A stretch of 64,000 bases of DNA from Serilophus lunatus (Eukaryota; Chordata; Aves; Passeriformes; Eurylaimidae): contig VXBA01001647.1 of the NCBI GenBank assembly GCA_013399895.1, forward strand, positions 971,908 to 1,035,907, written 5' to 3'. The notes beneath the pieces were generated by a model that searched no databases, was not told the origin of the DNA, and saw only the letters and a program-made list of their open reading frames with translations. The stretch's first letter is position 1. Each line of letters starts with the position of its first letter. Below, one piece after another: positions 21,645-33,600 of the stretch. The translations under genes were made by a program, and so were the position numbers.

Positions 21645-24600
21645 GTAAACTTGTGCTTCTGTATCATTTGTCTTTTCTCCTTCTATAGTCTCTGCTACTG
21701 AATGCATGTGATATTTGTAGCTTGAAAAATATTGTACTCATGTTTTTCCTTTTTCTTTCCTCCCCACCCCTTTCTTAAAGGTAACCTTTCAAACTCCTCT
21801 AAGAGATCCTCAGACTCGTAAAATCCTAAGTCCTGCTATGACAGACAAACTTGAGACTACTTTTACACTTGATGATGGCCCTGAAGACGTGGTGGATGAT
21901 CTTTTATGTGCACCCTCTGATGCTGAGTGAGTAATGAATTCACCACTAGTTGTATTAGCTATGGGGGATGTGCTCAAGTTAACCCTAACACATTATAAAT
22001 GTGTGTAGTTAAGGTTTAATTTTGTGTTTTATAACAAGATGTAAACTGCATAAAAGGACATTAATGCTGGCTGACTGATGCATGAATTTTTTTCAAAGAT
22101 AAAATTTCCTTCAAAGTAACAACCATTATCTTGGTTGTAATATTGGGTACTGAACTATAACTCTTCCATAACTGATTTCATGGAGATGACTTATGATATG
22201 GATAAATACCTTGAGAGAAAAGATACATCAGGTAGAGAATACAAAACTATCTCTTACAGTGATATTTTCATGTGAGAATTCAACTATTCTGAGGCTAATC
22301 CTTAAAGCTGAGCCTTGAAGTCTTTCTGTTGTGTGCTAAATACTGTTGTATCTTAAGGAGAGAAACCTTCTGAAGGGTTGGTTTGAATTAACACGTTGAG
22401 TCAATGAGTATTGAGATGAAAGCAACTCCATCAACACAGAGTGAATATATCATGAATCACAAGTATAAACAAATTTGTGCCTTTATAGTCCAGCAGCCTG
22501 AGTCTCAAAGTGGCTTATGGAAGCTGTCTAGAGAAGAGGATAAAATCTGCAGTGTTTCAATCTGTGGGTGTCATGACAATATTTAAGATGCCCCAATGCA
22601 TATTTTTGTTACCGATTTCTTTGCCCCCTTTTAAGCTTTTATAAACGTCTGACACCTGTCATTTCCAGTGGCAAGAAGTCTTGGGTCTTTTGCCTCCTAC
22701 AAGCAAATGCTCCCTTAGGTTTGTTTTTGGCTGCCCAGTACTTTCATTTGACCTCTATTTTTGTTGTTTGTATGAGGAGAAAGGTGGGAGCACTTAAATG
22801 TTCTTTAAATGTATAAATTTGCTTCAATGTTTATACATGTATAGTCCAGTTTAGAAAACTACTTCTGAGCTAACTACAATTAAATTACTTAATGGCATCT
22901 ATGCCCCAAACTCATGGCTTGCACAAATAAACAAAGATGTAGTACTTAACAAAGTTCAAGTGAATAAAAGGGTCAGCACTGGATTGGTTTTAGTTAGGAC
23001 ATAATTGTGTCAACACATCGCTGGTGCTGTACGTGTCCTTTCTAGTTTTAAAATGTGAAGATTTGTTGGTAGCAGATCACCAGAAGGGCTCGGTGCTGCT
23101 GAGGGGTGTCACTTTCGGCGAGTCACAAGTGATTGATGTTTCAAGCAGGTGTGTCGCTGCTGACTGGCATTTATTCGGTTAAACACTGGAGGAGAGTGGG
23201 AGGGACCTGAGTAGTCGGAGCAGCCCGGGGCTGAGCTTTTGAAGGGAAGAGGCTGCTCAGACCGGGTGAGAAGGACTTGAGCTTTTATCTCCCGCCTTTG
23301 CTTTTGAGTTTATCAAAGCGGAGTTTTTAGTGAGTGGCTTTTAATCATGTTCTGTTCTACAGCAGATAAGGATGGCACATAGAAATAATAACTTTTACAG
23401 AGGGACAAAACAATGGGAGGAAATCCTGTTTCAGGAAGTAATGGCTTAACTCTCTGTAGTCTGAGGCTAAGATTTAGAAGTTGTGAAGAGTTTGAGGAAA
23501 TAAAGTGGAGAGTAATAACTTGTAGAATGCTCATCAGTAATGAGTACACAAACTCTCTTTAACCTCTTTCCTTTGTTAGAGAGTCTTGCCATTCTCTTAC
23601 TGGAGAAGTGTTTTCTTGTTTGTCACTCTGCTCTTCAGATCTGCTGTTGTAGAGATTAGAGTGCTTGTAGTCCAAGTTCTGTTTTGTTATGTAGGCCCTC
23701 ATAGATCAGATGTTGATGCATACTTTCAGTGTGGGAAATAATTACCAGAACGACCAGACAAAGTAACGACTAGAATGGGAGAACCTGAATCATGACTTAG
23801 TTTGGTCCCAGTCTGGAGTCTGTCATGACTCAGAGATGAATGTGCATGGAGATGTGTTTGAGCTGCTTGCTGTCAATAACTCCTCCTAAGCAATGTGTGT
23901 TTCAGTGCCCAGTGAAAGGGAGATGTCTGTGCTGTGGTGAGTAGAGCAGTCCTAGGAATGACTGGCATAAGGTGTAGAACAGGTATCTTAAGAACACTGT
24001 CTAACTTCAAGGACTGATCTCCTTATAGCTCCTGTGTACCCAAGCTCATAACTGATTGTTCAAGTAGCAGCTGGTTTCTTGCTTTTATGGCATTTTTTTG
24101 CTGTCAGCTGCCTTAATGCAAAAAAATCAGGTTACTCTGAGCATGCAAAGCTATTTGTGCAAATATCTTTAGAATTTCAAATGATGCCTGAAAAATAACT
24201 GTGTGATCTTTTCTTAAATGCAGCACATGTCAACAAAGGGCGGAAGCTGACAATACACAAATGCCAGAGAAGGTCAGTGTGGCTCCTTACCCAGACGATG
24301 AGATGCCAGTGAAGAGTCGAGGTTCCTACAATCTTGATTTTGATAATTTAGATGCCATCAATCCTTTTCAAAGTTCAATACAGTTGCCTTATTCTCCTGG
24401 AAATCTGCAGAAGTCTCCTGTGAAAGTATCTAGTAGCCCTGAGAAAACTTCTGAAAAAAGTAATGATTTTCTTCTGCCAGAAGATACAGGTTCTTTCGCA
24501 TCAACCACAGCAAGTACAGAGTGTTTAAGTGATGAGAAGATTCTCCTCTCTGGAAAAGAATCTACATTGAGTGAGCTGGAGTCGAGCAAATCCAAGCTGT

Positions 24601-27600
24601 CCCCTAAGCAAGCACTCAGTGACTCTGAGCAGGATGTCAAGTCTGCTTGCATCAACCAAACTGATAATTCAGTGGGATTAGCAGAGGCACCTACACCTCC
24701 TGTAGAGTTACCTGGAAAATTAGGTCCTGATTCTTTCAAAACTGGGGAATTGAAGCTTCAGGATGTTTCAGTAGCAGAGAAAGCTTCTGCAGAGGAGTCA
24801 AAGCCTGATGAAGATCTGGCCATCTCCAAAGGGAAGCCTGCAGCAAAGCCTGATGTCCTCAAGCCTGGACCAGTAAAACTGGAGTTTGACTTTGATAATA
24901 CCACTGCTAAAAAACCACCTCCGAAGAAACTAGGTAAAAGACCTGGAATTAAGCCACCTTCCAAAAAAATTCCTATTATGGTAGTAAAACCAGAGAATAC
25001 TGAAGTGCAGAATAAAAGTAGTGTAGAAGATGAAATCCCTCTTCCTAAAGCATCTTATAAATTTGACTGGGACAAACTTGATGATCCGAACTTTAATCCG
25101 TTTGGAGGAAGCTCTAAAATTTCCACCTCGCCCGAGCGTTCTAAACCCAGCCCTCAGCAAGTTCAGCTGCAAGAGGAGCAGAAAATATCATCAAGGAAGG
25201 ACCCTCTTCCAATGGAGCAGGATAACAGTCTGAGTACCTGTGAAACTCCTGAACAAATAGAACCCAAAAATCCGTAAGTAAATTTGTAACTGACTGCAGA
25301 AGCACTTTGGATTTGAGTGAGGAAAGTTAGATGGTATCTCAAACAAGCTGATTCTTACTTCTTTGACTTCCTCCCTCTAAGGTTGACTGAGCCTGTTGTA
25401 ATCTTTGACACAATTGTGTTGCAACTGCAAAGATCTCACTGGGGAAACTATCCCAAGGTGACTAGCTCTAGGCAATAGATGTTCTGAAATCTGGAAGAAT
25501 GGGAGGGAACACACTTAGATGGAAAGAGCATTGGCCAAGGGCTCTTTCCCCACTCATCTGGGGGGGGGGTAAAATGTGGAGAACCAGATAACTGCTGCTT
25601 TAAATCAGAAAGATAAACAGCAGTGTATTGCACGTGCTGCAGCGTGTGAAGGGACCAGGCAATTCTGTTCTCTGCTAACTCTGAGAGGCTGTTTCTTCTC
25701 TGTGTGTTCTTGGTATCTAAATGCTGTCTCCAGTAAAAATGCCTGTCTCTGAACCTGCTTTTCTTTGGCACCACAACCTTTTCATTTGAGAATGGAATGT
25801 GTTGTGTTGCCTTTCCTAGAAAGTCTGGCTGTTAAAGTGTCAGTGTTGCTATAGACAGTCGGGTGCTTGCCAGAACTAGATTGGCACAAGTTGTTAATTT
25901 GACAGAAACGTTTGCTCTCTTGCTTCCTGTGTAACACGATCAATTACTGTTTACCAAGGTGAAAAGTTTACTTGCTGCTGACAGCACAAGCTGAAGTGTT
26001 GGACTTTCCTAATGAAGATCTGTGCTTTACACTGATAATCACAGCATCGCTTTGGAAAGAGGATCAGGCTGCTCGTGGTTCTGTTCTTAATTAAATGAAA
26101 AGCCTAACCTTTTAATTAAAAAATAGTAATGAGCCTAACAAATGGAAACATGAGAACAGTGCTAAGTGAATAGAAATAAACGATACTGCTGTGACTTTCT
26201 GCTTTCTGGGTAACTTGTCTTCTGATGGAGGGAGAGCTTTCTATCACTTGTCACCAGGCAAGGCAGTGAATTTTACATCCCTATCTTCTCTAAAGCTTCC
26301 TGTGTTGTGACAGTAGAAATTCTTGAAGAAATTAACCTTGTTAATTGCTTTAGTATATCTGGTAATATGAAATTCAAAACTGTGTGACTTTTTAAATGTT
26401 AATTTTTTTTTTTTCTTTAGGGAAATGGTTGAGCAGAGTGTGGTAGAAGATGTGCCAAAGGCTCAGGAAGAGAAGCCAGGAGTTCAAGCAGAAGCTGAAC
26501 TTCCAAGAGAGAGAGACATGGTAAAGTATAAGAAAGATAATTCTTACCAGGTTGTTCCATGAAACAATTCTTTGACTTAATGACTTGTGAAACCTATTTT
26601 TTGTATTTTGTTTAAGAATTAGTGAGTTTATGCATTCTTCTGCAGCACTAGAAGAAATATCAACTGTACAACTTTTCTCTGTTACCTTCAAAAGACAGCC
26701 AAATTGGTACCTTGGTATTTAGTATCTTTTTTGATCAGCAGTCACATGAGGATATGAACTCTAAAAACATGACTCCTGTATTACATGAGCTGTATTCAGT
26801 GCTGGTAGTTTAATTTCTAAGCCTCTGCACTCCTGTTTCATTATGTTTGCTGCCCAGCTAGTTTATAACAAACCAATTGGATAATTATAATGATTTTTGT
26901 TACATTTAAGTAATTATTTTAACAGTAAAAAGTATTGTTTTTCTCATCAGGAGAGGCAAATAAGCTCATCTAAAATGTCTTCAGATAATGCTGTCTCCTC
27001 TGAAGATATTTTGGTTTCCACTGACAGTGGAAAAAAGTTAGTGTCTTCACAAGCAGTTAACCCTAAATCCCACAAAACTGAAGTAACAGCAGATGAGGAG
27101 ACAGCTAATGCTGAACCTGAAGAGTTCTTCAGACCATCATCAGAAGGTAAGAGCATTTCTTTTAAACAGACTGAGAATATATTGTTACAATAACCTGCGT
27201 ATATCTATTTTTCTACTTCAGTTTTGTCTCATTCTGCTTTTTTGAAAGGATTGAAAACCTACAATGATTAGCAGTGCTGGGAAATGTACCTAAACCTACT
27301 TCTAACTTTCTCTAGTTTAAGCTGAGTTCAAAAAGCTGATTATTAGCATTCAGCTGCCTGGAAGGATATCCTGGAAGGATAATTTAGACTGGTACAGAAA
27401 CAGTCTTTTTAGAGTTTCACTGGTGGCATTCTGTGCTGGAAAAAATGCTGAATAACTTCTGATATTAAAGACTTTGAAAATTGAGAGCACTAGAGCTATG
27501 CAGTTGTCTGTGTTTGAGTCTTGCAATTACTGCAGGCCTTAGCACTACTTGAATGGTATCTTCATATTGCAGTGTGGATGGTCTTTCTGCACTTGCATGC

Positions 27601-30600
27601 TTGTTTTGAAAGCTACCTCCACAGCTATGACTTAACCACTTGGAAAGTTATTCTTTGTGGACACTGTGTGGAAGGATGAGCAAATGATTTGACTGTAGTG
27701 CAGTCTGTCATTTACCTTCAGGCTGGAGTGGAATCAGTATTTTGGGAAATGGCTGTAGCTTCATTCAAATCTGAGCTCTATGAAAACTTCAGTGATTGAC
27801 AATTGTACTCTTTTTATGAGGCACTGTGTGAGGTAGTAGAATATCTGAGTGTGCTTGTCACTTCAAACACAGAACAAGAGAAGTTCTTCAGCTGTGTGTT
27901 AAATCTGCATGTTCTTAAGGGTATTTGGGAACAAATAGAAGCTGCAAGTTTGCTTAGCTTAGAAATTTTCACCTGATCTTTTTTCAGGTCTAGGTAGACA
28001 ATATTTTCAACAAAAGAAGAACTAGAACTCATGGAAATGAAAGCAGGGATTTGTTTTATACACATATGTATTGTTTTTTATCTGTGGTAAGACCATATGA
28101 TACTACTGCATCTTCATTGTATCATTTCCTTCTTTTCCAGTTCTAGGAACAGGCATAGAAATAGACTATCTTGAACAGTTTGGGACTTCCTCAGTAAGTA
28201 TGACACTGAAATGCTTTGTTTGCCTCCCTCGCAGTGTGGAGAGGAAAGGAAAGAGGAAGCTGTTAAGCTTTAAGTGTCTTCATGAAACAACTTCCCTTTG
28301 AATTGTCCACAGAAATACGTGTTCTGTTCCAAAAGAGTTGTAGCAATAAGGCCAGACAGGGGGTGATGATGGAAGTGTAATTACAAGCAATTCAACTAAA
28401 AATCAGAGGTCCTTTGCTTTAATTTGCAAAAGTGCTATTTTTCTTTAATAGCAGTGAAACCAGTGTGGATGATGTTTCACTTCTATGGTTGCCAAAACTG
28501 CAAGAACTTGATGCTTTGAAAGTGCAGGAAAAAATATTTTTGAAACGATGATCCTACGATCTTTTGCTTTATGGCCAGTTGCAGGAAATTTGTCTCTAAA
28601 TTGGGCATGTTGTGTTTTAATCAGTACAGCTTCGTTATTTCTGCTGCTTAGGTCCAGAGTAAAAGTAGCTCTGAACACAGGGTAAATACACTGAATTTTA
28701 ATTTATTATCCCTTTCAGTGTCTTCTGCTGATTTTGAATAGTTCATAGTGTTTGCCCTTTTCCGTCTGTGAGCAGATTGAGTTCACTTGATATTACATAA
28801 GGACTTAAGTATGTGGGCACTGAGTTCTCTTATGTAACTTTTCTCCTGAGAACAATGCTCTGGCCACTGAAGAATAGGCTCACCCGCTCTCCGGAGGATT
28901 ATTTGTGTGTGGGTGGGATGTGTGTGTTAATGCTCTGAAGCGGCATATCTGCCAGTTTATGCCTCTTTCCCTTCAGTTCAAAGAGTCAGCCCTGAGGAAA
29001 CAGTCACTGTATCTGAAGTTTGACCCTCTATTGAGAGACAGTCCAAGAAAACAGTACCAGCAATTAATTGTAACAAATGAGAATATCGTCACAGCTCCAT
29101 CTCAGCATGGGTAGGTATTGACTTAGTCTAGGCTGTGGTACATAAGATCATAGAGTTGTTTAGTTTGGAAAAGACCTTTCAGATCTTCAGGTCGGTCCAG
29201 CTTTTAACCCAGCATTGTTAAGTCTACCACTAAACCGTGTCTCTAAGTGCCACATGTATACATCTTTTAAATGCCTTCAGGGGTAGTGGCTCCATTACTT
29301 CTCTGGGCAGCCTGTTCCAAGTGCTTGACCATCCTTTCAGTAAAGAACTTTTCCCTAATTTAAATCTCTCCTGGTACGTCTTGAGGCTGCTTCATCCAGT
29401 TGTCTTCCCTGGAAGAAGACACCACCACCCACCATGTTACAACCTTTTTTCAGGTAGTTGTGGAGTGATAAAGTCCCCCCCGAGCCTCCTGATCTCCAGG
29501 CTGAACACCCCCAGCTCCCTTAGCTGCTCCTCATCAGGCTTGTGCTCCAGACCCTTCCTCAGCTCTTTTGCCATTCTCTGGAAAAGCTCCAGCACCTCTG
29601 TCTTTCTTGTAGTGAGGGACTCAAAACTGAACACAGGGTTGGGGTGTGGCTTAATCAGTGCTGAGTACTGGGGGACAGTCACTGCCCTGATCCTGCTGGC
29701 CACACTGGGAGCTTTACAAAGAAAAGCAGCACTTGAATTTACCACTGTGTGTTTGTTCATTTTCAGCCCTGTCGCTGATTTAGGTAAATCACTTGTGGAA
29801 GTTGACAACTCTCTAGTGAATCTTGAAAATGAAGAAAAACCAAAAGGACTAGATCTTCTGGGGACATACACAACTCCTGTAAGGGTGTCTGGAATGCTAT
29901 CAAGTTTCATGTTGATATTTTGGAAAAGGGGTAGCCTAGCTTCTGGACTTAAGACTTGTGTGATCCTTAAAATATCTACATAATGTGATGTTTATTTAAC
30001 CTCTTGTCTTAAACCAGATTGGATACTCACTTATGTAAAAGCTGAACTTTTGGGTGGACTTAATTTTCTTGAGTATTAAAAATATTTTTTGTGGGAAGTG
30101 GTGATGCTGCATATGGACTAGGAGAACTTGAGGTGTTTTTAAGAATGCTTTAGTTAGGCAATCTTTATGCAGGTGAAGTTACAAAAGACAAGCCTGGTTT
30201 TAGTTGCACTGCTGAGATGAAAAGCACTTTGATTAAACTTATGCTCTGCAGTCTATGGTTTATAGTTTGAACAGCTTTTTATGGACAGGTCTGCACAGAG
30301 CACTTCATGTCCGAATGGTGTCCCTTTTACTTGTGGGGAGCAGTGTGGTGTCATCTGCTTTGTTTCTGAAGCTATAATTGGTGGATAACAGTTCTGGCTA
30401 TACCCTATTGATATCCTTTAGAACCATGTAGTTACCCTTAAAGTAAGAAAGTTATTATAACAAGGTTATGGAGGTATTTTGTGTGTTTAAGATATGTTGT
30501 CTTACTATCAAATAATGTGTGCAGAGCTAATCAATGTCATGACAACAGGAATCTGAAACTTTACTTTTTTTTTTCCTCACAGGACACTGGTCCCCTAATT

Positions 30601-33600
30601 CCAGACTCACTGAGTACTGATGTTCCTTCAGTCCCTTTTGCTGCTTCTACAGATGCTGCTGTGGATGCAATTATAGATGTGCTAAAATACAGCCAGAAAG
30701 ATGTGGATGCAATGGTATGGTAGCCCTTCCAAAGCAGAACTTGGCATAGTCTCAGAAGTCACTTGTGTTCAGATTTTTCTGGGATAAATCCCTGTAGGTT
30801 TTTTCATTAGGTTTGACGTAGGCATCTCCCTCTGACAAGCTTGCTGTGCCCTTAGTGGGAGCTGTAAGAGTAGAACTCTGCAGAGCTAATACTTAAAGGA
30901 ATAGGGTTAACTTCATTGTTACTTGGGTTTTGCCTTAGAACTGGTCAGTATTAAAAAGTATATGTTATCAGATGGGGTGGTTAGGCTTAGTATCAGTGAT
31001 CTGAATACTTTTTATTCTACTAGGCAGGAAATACATGCTCATGCCAATGGAAGATAGTGATTTTTTATCTAATTTCCCTAAAACAAGATAAAACTATAAT
31101 GCCCATTCACTGCTGTGATCAAGTCTCTTTTGTGGCATGGGAAGGCACAATAGTATGTCTCATTAATAAAATGAAGGTGAGATCTGGAGCTCACTCTGGA
31201 GGAGAAAGGCATTAATGGAGGAGGGAAGAAGTATTCAGTAGGATTTCTAAGCATATTCTTTAGCTACAGAAATTTCCTTTAAATCCTAGTTTGTTTCCTG
31301 ACACAAGAAGATTTGTGTATCCACTCAAATTTGATTACTTGATTCATTATGGCTTCTGGGTTATGTAACTTTACAAACACTAAATAATGTAAGAGGAGTA
31401 TCTAAGCATAAATAACATTGAAGCTAATTTTATCACTTCAAAATTAACTTCAGCAAAAAATGGAGCTTTTAAAATTCCTGACTGCTGTACTGCAGGCAGT
31501 GACACTAAGGACACCAAACAAAGATGACCTGTGATTATTTGCTGTTTAAGTTATTCTCTGCCTTTACAATAGGGAAATAGTAGCTTTTCTAGGAGTGAAT
31601 TTACTTTCTGTTATGTATGCTGGATAAAAGAAATTATTCTCATTACAGGAAAACAAGTGCTGCTTTGATAGGGGGCAGCTGTTAGTGAATTGTTCTAAAG
31701 TTAGGACTTTATATATAATAACGGGGTAAATCTTTTCATATCTTAAAATTGTTGCTCTAATTTCCTGTTTGAAAGAACTTTTATAAACATGCAAACATAG
31801 TTGTAGGTGTGACTGGATGACTTGAGCTGTGTCACTTAAACAAATAAAAAGGTTTGGAATAACTATATTGACCTGAAAGGAGGACAGACTAAATTTTAAG
31901 GAGGTTTTTTTCTGAAACAAGAGTTGGAGGAAAGAAAACAGGCTTTCCCTTTCTGAACAAATACAGCACTATGACAGTGTGCTTTTTTAGGGTCTAAAGA
32001 ACCACTTCTGAGTTTGCAAGTGGAAGTTTCTAATGTGTTCCGTCTTCATATTTTTTTCTTTTGTAACATTTGGTTCTTTCATAACTATCACTACTTCTTT
32101 ATATTTTGTACATACTATTTTCAATTGTGCCCCACTTCTTGTCATATGAAATACTGCAATACATTTAAAATGAGTTTGCTCCAAAATTACTGAAAAGTCA
32201 GTGTACTGCAGTATACTATGCAGTTTTGGGGCAACATTAGCAGTTATTGTGTGCTTTCAACTTCTGTTGTTTGAAATACCAGCTTGTTTTATGTATTTTG
32301 GGCCTCTGTTGTTGAAAGCTTCCCGCACTGCAGTCAACTCTGTGCTACAATTCTTAAATGTAATTTTGCCCTGAGGTTTCTAATATGGAATTTGCACAAT
32401 GTGTTTAAGCAGCACAAGAACCCTTTTCTAATACTGATACTGTGAGCTCTGTTTCAGTTCAGCTGATGTGAAATAAGCGTGATTATTCTTAAATGAATTG
32501 AGGCATCTTTTAATCCTTCCCCCTACCATGTTTCCAAATTTAATGTTGAATATAAATTACTCCAAACAACAATTTGATCCCGAATAGGCTTCTGGTATTT
32601 ATTCTCTCGTGTGTTAAGATTAGCAGGTTTGTGTAGTTCTTTGTCTTGTACATAAGAGGGAAATACATCTCACTTGAGAGAATGTTCCTTGGCCAGTTAT
32701 GTTCTTGCAGAAGTTTAATGACCTATATATACAATGAGTAAGGGTAACCAAGGGAGGGACATTGCTATTTGAAGACACTTCGGGTATGAAGACATAGTCA
32801 TCACACATGTAAAATCTGTGTATCCATCTAAATCTCATTTGAGTCAAGTTTGTAATGAAACCATTTTGATTCTGTTAAGCAATTAAAACTTATTTCTGTC
32901 TATTGAGTTGTAAGTATACCGAAGCTGCCCTTCAGACTTTTTTTTCAATTTTTTTTTTCAATTTTTTTTTCAAATATTTTTTTTTTTGTGCAAGAAATAA
33001 AAGTTTATTTTTTCACCCTCAAAGGTTCAAAAGCAAGAGTTGGAGACTCAGGAATGGAAAAACAAGTATAAAAAGCTTTATGTGGAATACCAGGAAATGG
33101 GGTATGTACCTGTCCTGATTTTTGTACCTACTTATTTACTCCAGATGCTTTTTCTAACTTGTATCCAACTATTTTTTTTCATGGGTTTCAGAAAAATAAT
33201 GGCTGAGTTTGAACAGACATTAACACAAGTTATGGGTAAGTTCCGTTTATACTTGGAATGCCTTGGAGGGCTGGAACTTGCTTAGCCTAGGGTTACAAGG
33301 TGAGGTTTGTGCTCTTTCACCTCTGATGGCATTGCTATTTCGAGTAGTTCCAGGGTGAGAATTAGGTTTCAGACAAGCTAGTCAGACTAACAATTTTATG
33401 CATCTTCATACAGACATGATATCACTTGGTAGATAACAATGACTTTCTGAATCAGGCACAAACACATACAGCTTTTTTTTTGTTTTTCAGTGGAGTGTGA
33501 GTTGTTCATTAAAACTAGCAGATCTGGTTGTCAGCACTTTGTGTTTAACTGTTTATTATCTGACATGATTTAAGTAGCAAAATACCACTACAAGTTCTTG

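Noticed and set aside
24261..24263. ATG at the head of the 338-codon frame as a gene start
   Set aside because: The frame is open upstream to the acceptor at 24223, and the upstream exons join in phase, so this Met is internal to TACC3.
29237..29983. 248-codon plus-strand open frame
   Set aside because: It is antisense CR1 sequence running into a real TACC3 exon; only 29767-29878 is coding by splice signals and similarity.
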